The notes: generated from the letters alone by a model not told the origin. A DNA stretch of 64,000 nucleotides from Diploptera punctata (GCA_030220185.1 JASPKZ010009670.1:1-64000), one strand, 5' to 3'. Shown: positions 41,981-53,984, counted from the first letter of the stretch. Translations and numbers: made by a program.

Positions 41981-43108
41981 ATGGGTTCTACTGGGGTAAA
42001 ATTTTCCGGAGGTCAAATAGTCCCCCATTCGGTTCTCCGGGCGGGGACTACTTCAGGGAACCCATGCCAAAGGCTCAAACACAGGGACATGTTCCTAGGA
42101 ACATGGAATATTAGGACTTTATACAATAGCGGGGCACTAGAGATATTAACACGGGAATTGGATACATCGCCCTTGGATATAGTCGCTTTACAGGAAGTTA
42201 GGTGGCCAGGAGAAGGTAGTCAGGAATCAGGAAGCTTTGCATTATACTATGGGGGTGCAGAAAGACCTGCATTTGGAACGGGTTTTTTATTCAGAAGGAG
42301 GATCCTATCCGCTATCCGAGATATTAAGTTTGTTAGTGATAGGATATCATACATAATTCTAAAGGGTAAACGACATGATTTTATAATTGTAAATGTGCAT
42401 GCCCCCACAGAAGATAAAGATGACAAGATCAAGGATGAGTTCTATGAAGAATTAGAATGCTTATTTGATAGCCTTTCACGATATCATATGAAAATTGTCT
42501 TAGGAGATTTTAATGCAAAAGTGGGGCGGGAAGATATATTCAAACCAACAATAGGCAAATTCAGTCTTCATGAAGATAGTAACGACAACGGGGTTAGATT
42601 AGTCACATTTGCCACATCAAAGAATCTCATTGTTAAGAGCACAACATTTCAGCATAAGGATATTCATAAATACACCTGGACGTCCCCAGATGGAGAAACT
42701 CGGAACCAGATAGATCATGTATTAGTGGATAAACGCTGGCACAGTAGCATAATCGATGTTAAATCAGTTAGAGGGACAGACTGCAATTCGGATCATCATC
42801 TGGTCAGAGTGAAAATCAGACAACGGCTATCGCTTATGAGAGGAACAAATGCTAAAGATGATTCTGTAAAATTTGAATTAAAAAACTTGAAAAATGATGA
42901 AATGCGGCAAGAATATCAAATCAAAATTGCTAATAGATTTAAAGTACTGGAATCTTCCGATGACAATGTGGCAAACGAAGAAGAAACTGATATAAATAAA
43001 GAATGGGAGGCTATAAGAGATACTATTAAATTGTCAGCATCAGAAAGTTGTTGGTTTTTAAAAGAGGCAAAACAAGAATGGTTGATGAGGAATGTGCCGA
43101 CATTGTAA
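41981..43108 (+). pseudogene. RTE endonuclease (EEP fold), frame open but cut off from RT
   Basis: The likely start is the ATG at 42089; the open frame begins earlier, at 41981. It is an AP-like endonuclease that nicks target DNA to prime reverse transcription. Motifs appear in order: GTWNIRTLYNSG (Asn), ALQEVRWPG (catalytic Glu), IVLGDFNAKVG (Asp and Asn), YTWTSPDGETRNQIDHVLVD and NSDHHLVRVKI (final Asp-His pair). All catalytic positions I can identify are present. The frame ends at 43108 after WLMRNVPTL, because of a frameshift near 43080. The RT should follow in the same polypeptide. Confidence 0.9.
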
Positions 43109-44596
43109 AGAAAAGAAAGCTAGCAAAAATTAAATGGTTACACGAGCCAAATGAGGTAATTTAGAGCAATTGGGTAGTATTAGACGGGAAACCACCAAGC
43201 TACTAAAGAGTAAAAAGAGGGAATATTTGAGAGAGAAGATTAATGATCTTGAAATGAATGCAAAAATAGGAACATTAGAGAATTATATCAGGGAATTAGC
43301 ATAGAGAAGAAAGGGTTTCAGGCTAGAACAAACATAATTCGGAATGAAAATGGGGATATGATTGCAGATTCCAGGACTATATTAAATAGATGGAAAAGTT
43401 ACTTTAATCAGCTATTAAATGTACATACAGAACAGGACATTGAGGAGGAAATTACAGACAGCAGAAATGCTAGTCGCAGAGCCAAGTGCATTAGAGGTCG
43501 AAATGGCGATTAAAAATTGAAGATGTATAAAGCATCAGGTTCAGATGAGATCCCAGCAGAACTGATAAAATCAGGGGGAGAAAAATTGATGGACAAGATA
43601 CGCTGGTTGCTTAGTATGATTTGGGAAAAGAAGCTCTTCCAGATGAATGAAGGAATCAATTATCGTACCAATTATAAGAAAGGAGATAAAACTGATTGCA
43701 ACAACTATAGGGCATCTCATTACTATCAACTTCGTACAAAATTCTAACAATATATTAGTAAGCAGACTTACTCCCTATATTGATGACATTGTAGGAGATC
43801 ATCAATGTGCATTTAGAAGAAACAGGTCTACAATAGATCAGAGTTTTTAGTATAAGACAGATTTTAGAAAAGAAATGGGAATATAATGGTACTGTACATC
43901 AACTGTATGTAGACTTCAAAAAATCATATGATTCAATTAAGAGGGAGAAGTTATATAGTATCCTGCTGGAGTTCGGAATTCCTAAAAAGTTAGTTAGACT
44001 TATACGAATGTGTCTAAATGGCACAAAGAGTAGGGTGCGTGTAGGCAAACAGTTTTCCAGAATGGGTTGAAGCAAGGAGATGCACTATCTCCTCTACTAT
44101 TTAATGTTGTACTAGAGCATGCCATTAAATCTTTAGAGAATGAGGATGGCTTACAACTCAATGGTATTAATAAGCTGTTAGTTTATGCTGATGATGTAGT
44201 ATTGTTGGCCGATAGCGAGGAGATACTAAAGGACAACACGCACAACACTATTGAGTAACACTAAGAAATTAGGACTGGAAGTAAATATCAATAAAACTAA
44301 ATATATGGTCACACATAGAAATCCATTAAATAATGGAAATGGACAGCTAATGACAAATGAGGGAAATTTTGAGGAAGTGGCTGAATTCAAATACCTAGGA
44401 ACAATAATCACAAATAGGAATGAGATGCACAAAGAAATTAAACATAGGCTCAATTCTGGAAATGCATGCTATTATGCATTGCAGAGGCTCTTGATGTCCC
44501 AACTCCTTTCAAAAAACGTTAAACTGAAAATATATAAAACAATTATTCTACCAGTTATATTATATGGGTGCGAAACATGGACTCTTACTTTATGAG
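43090..44596 (+). pseudogene. RTE reverse transcriptase, multiply frameshifted
   Basis: Pieces in successive frames: YKASGSDEIPAELIKSGGEK (RT motif 1 region), NNYR..LITI at about 43700, QCAFRRNRSTIDQ (motif 3, normally GFR.GRST.D), MKQGDALSPLLFNVVLEHA (motif 4/B, G-SP.LFN), LLVYADDVVLLADS (YADD catalytic box, about 44177-44220), EVNINKTKYMVTH, FKYLGTIITNRNEMHKEIKH and ILYGCETWTLTL. At least seven frameshifts or stops interrupt it. The catalytic YADD itself is intact. Confidence 0.9.
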
Positions 44597-45017
44597 AGGA
44601 AAGGAGATTACAAGTATTTGAGAATAAAGTACTTAGGAAAATTTTTGGACCAAAGAGAGGTGAACAGACAGGTGAATGGAGAAGACTACATAACAATGAA
44701 CTACATGGTCTTTACAGGAAGCCAGATATAATAAGAATAGTTAAGTCTCGTAGACTGCGATGGGCAGGACATGTTGCACGTATGGGGAATGAAAGACTTG
44801 CATGGAAGCTTCTTGTAGGAAAGCCAGAGGGAAAACGCCCAGTTGGTAGACCAAGAATGAGGTGGGAGAATAACATTAACTATGATTTGAGGGAAGTAGA
44901 TTATACAGGGAATTATTGGAAAGCATTAGCTCAGGATAGGGATGTATGGGGAGTTTATGTCCGTGAGGCCATGAACCTACGGGTTCGATAGTGCCAGTGA
45001 GTAAGTAAGTAAGTAAG
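44597..45017 (+). pseudogene. RTE C-terminal tail and 3' end
   Basis: After the stop at 44594 the frame continues VFENKVLRKIFGPKRGEQTG, then from 44782 MGNERLAWKLLVGKPEGKRP, VGRPRMRWENNINYDLREVD to 44991. The 3' end is CCTACGGGTTCGATAGTGCC, AGTGAG and (TAAG)n. This is the most repeated part of the element in the window. Confidence 0.9.
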
Positions 45018-45671
45018 TTAAATATATGTATACAAATTTAAATGAATAAATTTAAAATTCAAATTTATTATTAAAAATATTTTAGCAAGGAATCATATGT
45101 TCCACACCATTCATTTAAATCTTTTTGTTTATTTAATGCTTTATTTTGTTCTTTTTTATACAGGAAATTTCTGCTATTAATCTTGTTTGGTAATATAATT
45201 ATCAATTTTTAGTAATATAATTACCAAAAAAGATTAATAGCAGAAATGGCCTATATAAAAAAGAACAAAATAAAGCATTAAATAAACAAAAAGATTTGAA
45301 TGAATGGTGTGGAACATATGATTCCTTGCTAAAATATATTTAATTATAAATTTGAATTTTAAATTTATTCATTTAAATTTGTATACATATATTTAAAAAA
45401 AAAGTGTCTTGGTGATGGTAACTATGTATAATAAATTTATAAAAACCATGTCTTGAAAATGATCTCACATAAGGAGATTGAAACGTCGACACAATAAATT
45501 TATGCTTTGACTGAGATAACGTTTACTTCTTTGTAATTATAAAATTATTACTGTATTAAATATTTTATTTCTAAATTAACATAATAATTAGTATTTCTAT
45601 TATCTATGTATTAATATTAATTGTCAATCAGGCAAAATAATTGTTCACAAATTAAAATATTCTACATTTTG

Positions 45672-46200
45672 CTACTATTGTAAAGAGAAACGATCAGGTA
45701 CTTGTTCCAAAAGTTCGGTAGTAAGGTTTTGTCTTCGATTCGTCAAAATATTTTTATAAACAGAAAAGAATCGTTCTACGTCAACTGAAATAACTAGGCT
45801 GTATTTGAATTTGGGTGCTATTTTGGCACTTATTATTTCTGGCAAAAGCTTGTCCTTCCCTTTTATAAAACTATTAATTTTAAGACAGAAGTTCAAAGCC
45901 TGGGTTATCGTTCAAAATGTTTTCAAACTTTTCCTTAAGTTTGCTTGGGAATAAGGAGTTCAGTTGACGGATTTTATCTACTAACTGAATTTATTCAATC
46001 AACGCCAAACCTTGAGTTCCACGCTTTTTAAGAGTTGCAGGTAAATAGGAAAATCGAGTGCTAATCACAGCTATGTTTTTTTTTTTATACTGGAATCGTT
46101 AAAATGCTTCCTTGCACTGACAAATTGCCAAAGCCTCTGCACTATCGAAATCGTTTACTACACTTTTGATGGCCTCGAAATGGCCATTGAAAACAACACA
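45672..46200 (-). pseudogene. hAT transposase remnant
   Basis: Minus-strand pieces: FNGHFEAIKSVVNDFDSAEA, LAICQCKEAF, FSYLPATLKKRGTQGLALIE, then in the frame 45675-45896 KFKYSLVISVDVERFFSVYK, NILTNRRQNLTTELLEQVP. The S.DVERFFS.YK..L..RR..L..ELLE segment is the C-terminal dimerisation region of hAT transposases. Several stops and frameshifts are present. It lies inside the TIRs of the 41467-46336 element and so belongs to it. Confidence 0.85.
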
Positions 46201-46344
46201 GATTTTTAAAATGTAAATATAACGCGAAAATATGCGTTATCTCTAGTTTTTAGTCAAAAATATGCAATAATAGGTGAAAAAGGTCTAAATATGTAAATGC
46301 ATATGCAACACGCAAAGCATATAATCCGGTCTCTAGTTATAACT

Positions 46345-47960
46345 TATAAAGTTATCACAAGAGTGAGTTAAAATTTGAAATTCCATATTCTAAAGATTAT
46401 TGAATAATGAAGCGAGAACAGAAATAATTACATTATAGACAATGGCGAATCTACAGCACTTGAGGAAAATAACATATTTAATAAATATTTTGACAATATC
46501 TTCATATTTCAAGAACATTTTAATATTTTTTGTTATTTAAGCATGTTGCGATAATTCACAGATATCTGTAATTGATTGCTATTTTTATCTGGACTGGCCA
46601 TCAGACAAATTTTATGAATGTAAAAAAGAGAAAAAGACGTGGAAATGGTAGAATCGGGAAGAAGTCAATAAAATAATCGGAGGGCGGGTATCCCAGCCCA
46701 CCATCTTGAACTACTTTTTTAGGATAGTGCCAGTGAGTTAGTTATTGTAACAGTGAATTACAGATTGGGTCTGCATTGTTATCTTCAATTCATTTTTATA
46801 TGAGTGATTGGTGATTAACAGGTAGCTGATTAATTTTAGTTTAAATTCTTGAAAGCTAATTAACTAATTATAATTAAACATTTAATTAACCTGCCGTTTT
46901 ATAATTATAATAAAAATAAAAATCATTAAATCACTATCTTTTCATTAGGAAGCTCATTATTTATTTTCCAGTATAACAATTTAATGCTCATATATATTCA
47001 TACTTTTTCAAATATTTTATCATTTTTATATCATATTGTTTCATATTTTGGCAATCGGTTTGTAATATTCTAGTAAAACTTTCGGCTATTCTATGCCACC
47101 GTACCAAGAGTGAATATTCGATCGGAGAACAAATGACTTCAGCATCGTGTTGGCCAATGTGATAACACATGTTCCTGCTAGAGACAAATGCCAACATGCT
47201 TTTTCACATGTAAGAGGATTCTATCCCAAGAGTCGACCTACATTATTAGTAGGCAAGTTAGTCGAGAAAATGAGCGAATTTATACACCAGATTAGTTTAT
47301 CGTTCACTTTTTTAGCGTGTTTTTGTGATAAGTTGGCTACAATGCCTGAGCAATGACTAAAACACATTTTACTATGCAAATAGCTGAATTTAGGTTACTT
47401 TGGACTCAAATTCTCAGTTTATTTTAAGGCATTTTTCATATTTTTGGGGAGGGGGGAAATGAACATATATATTTCTCTCAGGTAATTATTCACATACTGA
47501 AACAACTAATTGTGTGTTTTATGTTTATTTCAATTTATGTTGGTGGCATAGAATCCTCAAACTTTCTTTATTTCTACTAAGTCTAGTAATTACGTAATGG
47601 AAGTCCACAGTAAACTGCAGATGTTTCGAAAGTTAAATCCGCCTTTTGCTAATGCTGATAATACTAAAACAGTTTTGTAAAATAACCACTTACAAAATAA
47701 ATTGAATTTCAAGGTCGGGACAATTTTCATGGTTAAGATTATTTTTCTTCAGGTTTTTCTCACTTGTAAGATAAACTTCAAATACTTTGAAGTCCATAAA
47801 GCCCTCGAATACAATTTAAACATCATATTCACCTTGTAAATTCCAATATGAACCAAACTGATTAAAATTTCTTCGTGAAACCCCTGAGAGTCTGTTGTAC
47901 GAACATTCATAATAAACTATCTACAGCACAAGTCTCGTTTCTCCCTGTCCCTGTCCATCT
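46345..47960. other. mostly unannotated
   Basis: 46713-46745 (GATAGTGCCAGTGAGTTAGT) is a minimal RTE 3' end of about 30 bp. Elsewhere nothing is recognised. A frame at 47147-47356 has no motif. Confidence 0.4.

Positions 47961-47964
<4 letters not shown>

Positions 47965-48030
<66 letters not shown>
47965..48030. repeat. (CT)n microsatellite
   Basis: Almost pure CT units for about 66 bp. Confidence 0.98.
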
Positions 48031-48033
<3 letters not shown>

Positions 48034-48204
48034 CACAAATGACAACGAGGACGTCCCCTCACTTCTACATTCACTCAAGATGAATATGATATGGGTAATT
48101 ATGATTATTTAATTGTACTAGAGGATTTTTTGGACTTCAAAGTTACCTGCCCCTCTTTCTACTATTCTTCTAGCTAGAAGAAGGGTTAAAGAAGGTGGAA
48201 GAAG

Positions 48205-48330
48205 GTTTGAGGTTTATCTTACAAGTAAAGAAAAACCTGAAAAAGTACCTTAATGATTAATCTTGTCCCGACGGGAATCGAAACAGTCCCGTTGCGTCCT
48301 AGGCCATAACGGTAGACACAGCGTAAATCT
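48205..48330 (-). mobile_element. SINE S1, degenerate copy
   Basis: Complement with GACTGTTTCGATTCCCGTCG, GGGACAAGATTA, TTTTTCAGGTTTTTCTTTAC, TTGTAAGATAAACC in S1 order. Confidence 0.6.
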
Positions 48331-48459
48331 AACGATGGAAAATATAATAAATACTCCATTGTAATAACTCCTATATCGCTATACCAGATTTACATAGTTG
48401 AACCATTTAGGCCAACAGTATGCCGTGTACATCACAAGTACCGCTGTATTTGAGATGGT

Positions 48460-48461
48460 TA

Positions 48462-48520
<59 letters not shown>

Positions 48521-48529
48521 TATTACTAC

Positions 48530-48597
<68 letters not shown>
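48460..48597. repeat. long (ATT)n microsatellite
   Basis: About 45 ATT units with a few ACT interruptions. Open frames of poly-Tyr, poly-Ile and poly-Asn across it are artefacts of the repeat. Confidence 0.99.
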
Positions 48598-48598
<1 letters not shown>

Positions 48599-48599
48599 A

Positions 48600-49017
48600 G
48601 GAAATATGACTACCGTTGGAAAGGTAATTCTTCAAATCACTCGCAACAACACTAACCAAGTCAATTTATTATCTCAAACTGTTTGACATTTACATCCAAT
48701 AATAACTGGCAACGCACTGAGAAGTCATTCAGTCATTCTAGCTCTATGACATGTGTCTATTGGAATAGCTTGAATTTTTTCCTCACTTTCCATTTTCAGC
48801 ATGCGATATTCGGGAAAAAAACTTCTCCTTCCAATAACCCCACAATGTAGCACAGAGTATTTAATAGAGAGGAGAAACTGCGTTCAGTGACACCTAGATA
48901 TTTACTATAAACTACAATGAGCAAACTACGGTAGCGCTGTTTCATAGTAACAGAATATGTAACTAAATAAAACAAATACAAGGCACACGGCGTGTTCACT
49001 CGGGATTATGGGAAACT
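48600..49017. other. unannotated sequence
   Basis: Nothing recognised. Confidence 0.4.
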
Positions 49018-49030
49018 AGCCACTTTGTAA

Positions 49031-49281
49031 GTTGCGCGTATGGGGAATGAAAGACGTGCATGGAAACTTCTTGTAGGAAAGCCAGAAGGAAAACGCCCAG
49101 TTGGTAGACCAAGAATGAGATGGGAGAACAACATTAACTATGATTTGAGGGAAGTAGATTATACAGGGAATGATTGGAAAGCATTAGCTCAGGATAGGGA
49201 TGTATGGAGAGCTTATGTCCGTGCGGCCATGAACCTACGGGTTCGATAGTGCCAGTGAGTAAGTAAGTAAGTAAGTAAGTA
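49031..49281 (+). mobile_element. 5'-truncated RTE insertion with 13-bp TSD
   Basis: Bounded by AGCCACTTTGTAA at 49018-49030 and 49282-49294. The frame 49040-49249 reads MGNERRAWKLLVGKPEGKRP, VGRPRMRWENNINYDLREVD, YTGNDWKALAQDRDVWRAYV with no stop until the family's natural end. The tail is (TAAG)n. It is among the best preserved copies. Confidence 0.95.
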
Positions 49282-49294
49282 AGCCACTTTGTAA

Positions 49295-50480
49295 ATTGAA
49301 ATTTTTAACTGCCTTCCTTTCGTTCTATGTTGTTATAGATGGTACTGTAAAATTTATATATTATCGGAAGTTAAAAATCATTACTTAGATTTTATTTTAC
49401 TCTAATTCGTAAGTAAATTCAAACTCGTTTACGTTTTTAACGTGAATCTATTTAAAAGATAAACCTACTAGGAGTGAAACAATTCTAAGATTTGTTAGGT
49501 TAGGAAGAGTGATGTTAGTGTACAGCCATTTTTAATAAACATTTTAAAAAATGTGAATGACTTTATAATGGATTTAAGATGTACGACATGGCTAAGGTTA
49601 TTTAATAAATATTGTATACAACATAATACATATTGTATAAAATATGTATGTGAGAATAAAGGGGTAGGTCAATTATACATATTTAAAAGAGCTCATAATG
49701 CACGTTTTTAAATTTTAATAAACGAAATTAAATTAACATGTTTTATTTATTTCATTATTCCCTTCTGTTAAAATTAAAAAAAAAAACTTTAGGTCTGAGA
49801 GGATGGGTACAAATAATTTCATAATTACTCGCCAGATGGTGATGTATAGTTATAATTCATAATTTTATCATCAGACGGTGCTGAATTTCATTTTAGTACA
49901 AAAATAATTGAAAAAGTGTAGATGTCATTAGTTCTACACTAGCGCCACTTGTAGTATGTACGCGAAACTTATCCACGTTTTCTTCTGGATACTCTGTGAA
50001 AATGTATAATCGAGTAGGTGTGCTCTGCCTCTATCTGCCACTCTCTTTTTCTCATACGTGCTAATGACCAATCTAAACATATCAGTTGTTTACCTTTACT
50101 ACTTCACTACAAACAGTGTGTCACATAAGACCCAGTTTTATGAGTTAGAATAGTACCAGTGATGCAGAAGCCCCGCGCATGCGTATGAAACATTCGACAT
50201 TCGGCAGGCTGGCCGTAACGGTTTTCATGCTTTCAGATATCTGACAGTGTCTGTAGTTTATTTTATAGAACAAATATTAGGTATATGATTGAATAAATAA
50301 TAAAACACTTTTTAATTCTATACATACTAAGATATATATTCCAGATAAGTTAATAAGGTTACTCGTGAATAAGATCTAAACGAATTTAATTCAGAAGTGA
50401 ATATCCGAAACCTTACATCAGCATCGAGTCTTAATAAAGAAACTTCGGTTCTTGCTAGCTATAGAATTTATAAATAAATT
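49295..50480. other. unannotated sequence
   Basis: AT-rich with a few poly-A stretches. Nothing recognised. Confidence 0.4.
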
Positions 50481-50482
50481 AC

Positions 50483-50730
50483 AACTGAGTCAAAACCATT
50501 ATGGGACCGGTGTCCACCCAGCATAGTGAGGAATTTGAGTAGCTATAAGTAGTGGCTCCAGATTGAGAAAATTAGCTATAACAACTGGGGGACTCGACGT
50601 ACTGACCACATTTCACATCTATATTGGCTAGCCGATCGTCCACCTCTTTGATTAACATATGAATGTGAGGCAGCAGCCGGCTGGAGGTCAAAGGCCTTAT
50701 TGGCCTGTCGTGCAATGGAGTTGTTACTCA
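50483..50730 (+). repeat. SINE-like repeat S4, copy 3 (longest)
   Basis: GGGACCGGTGTCCACCCAGC, AGTAGTGGCTCCAGATTGAG, TAGCTATAACAACTGGGGGA, GAGGCAGCAGCCGGCTGGAG, CTGTCGTGCAATGGAGTTGT. Shared with 7.2 and 25.4 kb. Confidence 0.75.
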
Positions 50731-50939
50731 CTAGCTCTTGCGTAGAATACTGACCACAAAAGATACTGTTCAACTGACTATATTCGTTCGTAAAAAAGCG
50801 TCGATTCATTTTGACTTTTTATGAAGATCTTCTAGGTATCGTTTCACTAAGGGATGAAAGTCGAGAATAATATATGTTTTATGTTGTAATAATAACTGAC
50901 GCTAAATTATAACTTTCTTCAAATAATTTAGTTGTTAAG

Positions 50940-51700
50940 AGAATACCATGACTAGAAAATTAATAGAAGAATATGAAAAATGGGGAATAAATTTGAACAT
51001 AAAAAAAAATATTTATCAATTGGTGAACCAGAATAAAATTTAATTTTGGAGACTGGAGAAACAATAAAATATTGTAGTGAGATCACATCTTTAGGAATAA
51101 AAATAAATAAAAATGGGAATTATGAAGAGGAAATAAGAAATAGAAATAATAAAGGAAAATTTGCAATTGCTTGCCTCAATGGAATATTGTGGGATAAAAA
51201 TATAAGTAATAAAAATAAAATGAATATATATCATACAATTATTAAAAGCATAATTACTTATGGAGTAGAACTTTGGCCATTAACAACAAAAACAAATAAC
51301 TATCTTTTGGCAACGGAAATGGATTTTATACGAAGGGCGGCAAGAATTTCAAGAAGAGAAAAAATTTGGAACTCAGTGCTCAGTTATAAGGGAGAAAATG
51401 ACAATAAGATGCAGTACGATTTAGATTATATTAAACCAGCAAAGCAATTAAAGATGGTACGGACGTGTCCAGCGAATGGAAGAGGATCGGCTACCAAAAT
51501 CTGTTTTGGAATGCGAAACCTAAGCGAAGACGAGGCAGAGGAAGACCTAAAAACCTGCTGGAGTCAGTGAATATATTTATACATTGAGGAGGAAGACACA
51601 TCTACAACCAGGAGATGGGATGGATCGACAAAATTGTCTATTAGGAAATCGGACGATGTACAAAGACATTAATCAACCGATGATTTATCTATCTATCTAA
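50940..51700 (+). pseudogene. non-LTR retrotransposon C-terminal copy
   Basis: KLIEEYEKWGINLNIKK, a frameshift in a run of A at about 51001, then from 51046 TGETIKYCSEITSLGIKINK, IYHTIIKSIITYGVELWPLT, LLATEMDFIRRAARISRREK. Near 51470 the true frame shifts again to KPKRRRGRGRPKNLLES. The end carries (TCTA)n. RT catalytic motifs lie upstream of the truncation. Confidence 0.85.
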
Positions 51701-52440
51701 AAAGAATACGAAACATTCTGACTGAAGAAGGGATCGAAGTAGATAAAGCCAAATTCGTTTCATGTGGTTTTAAACAAAATCCACAATGTTACTAGCCGAA
51801 ACTTGTTTCCCTCTACTCCTAGTTACACTGAATCCTATACAGAAGGTAAAACTAAATAGCATTAAACAAGTAGCCTCAGCTCACAGTTGGGGTGCGTTGT
51901 TGGATATTCCTGCCTTAAGGGATGCAGAATAACTTACCACTCTTTAACTAGGTACGCCATATTCTTTGTAAAACGTTTTTCATTGTTATTTTCATACTCC
52001 TGGGGAACTTTTAGTTTCCTGACATTTAGTTTTATTGTGTGAATTTTTTTCATCATTTTTTTTTTCGTTCGATTTCAAGTTTGTATTAAATACAATAACT
52101 CTGGTTCAAGATTTTTAAAATACATTAGGAATCTTCGTTATGGTCAATTATAAATTAGTACCTTATTCTCAGTCTCCCACAGCTATTAGTTTTTGTTCTA
52201 GATTTGCCTTCATTATTTACATAATCTCTGAAATGTTTATTAAATCTTGTGATACATTTTTTTTTTGATAGTTGAAGACTAAGATTACAGTAATAATTAC
52301 TAATTTAAAAGCTTTAAATAACACTGGTAAGAAAGTATTATTTTTTGGCATTTCAATTTTGTGAAACTTGAGATTTCGTAAATTATATTTGCGGTGTTTC
52401 ATTCCTTTCTGGTGAATGTAGAAACGCGTTTCTAATATTT
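51701..52440. other. unannotated sequence
   Basis: Nothing recognised beyond poly-T runs. Confidence 0.4.
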
Positions 52441-52444
52441 ACTG

Positions 52445-52685
52445 TACTAAAGAATGAATATATATGAACAGAGTTAAAAATATATCCATTGAATGAACAA
52501 TCAAAGGATATAGAGAGAAATGGTTTACACACGTAGAAAGAATGAATGTAACAAGATTACCAAGAGCAGCATCAACTACAAACCAAGAGGTTCAAGGAAT
52601 GTAGGAAGGCCAATGAAAAGATGGACAGGGAATTTTTGCCTAGCCTGTGAAGTGAAAGAGAAGAAGAAGATGAAGATTGTTTAAC
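52445..52685 (+). pseudogene. LINE C-terminal fragment, (GAA)n tail
   Basis: REKWFTHVERMNVTRLPRAA, then PRGSRNVGRPMKRWTGNF with shifts, and a GAAGAAGAAGATGAAG tail. Matches the complement of 60205-60440. Confidence 0.8.
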
Positions 52686-52689
52686 TATT

Positions 52690-53590
52690 TTTAATTTACA
52701 ATTATATCGACTATAGGTTATATTCCGAAATAATATGGTTCATATTATGTAAGTATCTTCTATTCAGTTTTTCAAGTTGAAGTATAACAAAATATTTAAA
52801 ATTTTTACTTTCACTTTTTCTGCAATATGAAAAAGAGGGCGCTCCTTGATATCTATCAATTATGGGGAGAGTGATAACTGTATAAAGAGATGTGGGACAT
52901 GAAGGGATTAGATCTTCCAAACGATGTTCTAAAAACTTTCCATTCACTCTCACGTTTGAAAGACGTTAAGGTTGAAAGCAGAGTAAAATTCTATACACAA
53001 TAGCCTCAAGTCATCGACCTGATTGAAATATATACTCTAATATAAGATACTTTTAGTTTTCTCAGCTCTGGTTACGTGTGGTTTGTTCAAGTCTAACAAT
53101 CACATCAACTATGTTGAAAATATTATGGTCTAACGAGCCTATATTTATCCTATGGTAATTCCATACAAAGTTTGAGATTTTGTAAAATCAAGTTATGCAT
53201 TTTTTAATATTCTAGTATATGAATGTCATAATAATAAAGAGTTAAATGACCTAATATAAACTTAATTTAATTAACAGTTAAACTATAATGATGCAATAAT
53301 ATTTGGAAAGTCAATATATATAGTCTATTATTAAAATATCATTAAATATAACATATTTTATTGAATAAACGCACAAATGTGCCAATGAACTAATGTGAAT
53401 TCAATTTTTGTGGATTTTCACTTAGTATAGATGTATATTAAAACTTATAGTAAAATATAGATATACTAATCTTCTTACAACGATTGTTTTTTTCTTTCTA
53501 TTTTATCCTCTTTGTTTACGGTGAGATAAAGAATTTCTTAAACTATCACAACATTTTTCACGTTGAAATCTATAAAAGGTCGGCATATTT
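52690..53590. other. unannotated sequence
   Basis: An 80-codon minus-strand frame at 52711-52953 has no recognised motif. Confidence 0.35.
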
Positions 53591-53597
53591 ATATATC

Positions 53598-53924
53598 CAT
53601 CCATAGTAATTCTGCCCGAAGGCAGGTCCTTCAGTGCGATCATGGCATTTTCATGCTATGCTTGCAGCTTTACTAGGAAATTGTAGGTGTGGTAGCTTCC
53701 CGTTGCTTTCCACACCGCACCGATGAAGGATGATGATGATAATGATAAAGATGAAGATGATGGCCATATGATTTCGGGGACCGTTTGGGCCTTAAAGTTT
53801 TCCTGACATTTGTCTTACAGGTGAGGAAAACCCCGATAAAAACCTAACCCAGAAAAACTGTCCCGACCGGAGATCGAACCCGGGTCCGCTGTGTGACAAG
53901 GCAGCATGCTACCTCGAGACCACA

Positions 53925-53925
<1 letters not shown>
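53598..53925 (-). mobile_element. SINE S1, copy 4
   Basis: Complement: CTGTGGTCTCGAGGTAGCAT, CTTGTCACACAGCGGACCC, GGTTCGATCTCCGGTCGGG, the CACCTGTAAGACAAATGTC body and an ACTATGGATGGAT end. The head abuts (TA)n. Confidence 0.93.

Positions 53926-53979
<54 letters not shown>
53926..53979. repeat. (TA)n microsatellite
   Basis: About 27 TA units. Confidence 0.98.
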
Positions 53980-53981
<2 letters not shown>

Positions 53982-53984
53982 AAC

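Larger units (their letters stand above)
41778..45017 (+). mobile_element. RTE-clade LINE, near full length, with 14-bp TSD
   Basis: Bounded by TTAAATATATGTAT at 41764-41777 and 45018-45031. At 3240 bp it has the usual RTE size: a 5' leader (41778-42088), an endonuclease, a reverse transcriptase, a short 3' part and a (TAAG)n tail after GATAGTGCCAGTGAG. It is the reference copy for at least eight truncated copies in this window. Frameshifts and stops mean it is not autonomous now. Confidence 0.92.
41612..45545. repeat. large palindrome (arms about 330 bp) interrupted by RTE
   Basis: Removing the RTE, the left arm (41612-41777 plus 45032-45205) mirrors the right arm (about 45215-45545) almost completely: ATAATTACAAAGAAATAAAC, CGTTATCTCAGTCAAA, AGTCGACGTTTCAAAC, ATACATAGTTACCATCACC. 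Each arm carries a hammerhead-like motif; the right arm has TTGAAAA, ATCTC-loop-GAGAT, TGAAAC at 45452-45484. ATTATTACTGTAT at 41557-41569 and 45544-45556 may be a 13-bp TSD, but it does not abut the left arm exactly. Confidence 0.85.
41467..46336 (-). mobile_element. hAT DNA transposon with 8-bp TSD, host of nested insertions
   Basis: Terminal inverted repeats TAGAGACCGGATTATATGC (41467-41485) and its exact complement (46318-46336) are flanked by the 8-bp direct repeat GTTATAAC (41459-41466 and 46337-46344). An 8-bp duplication is the hallmark of hAT elements. A transposase remnant on the minus strand occupies 45672-46200. The left part is split by a palindromic element (41612-45545), itself split by an RTE element (41778-45017). 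Sub-terminal TATGCA repeats are abundant at both ends and could be transposase-binding sites. Confidence 0.92.

Noticed and set aside
48398..48686. Open frames of 66-88 codons with poly-Tyr, poly-Ile and poly-Asn
   Set aside because: They are translations of an (ATT)n microsatellite in different frames. The frames at 21773-22016 and 22000-22335 have the same cause.
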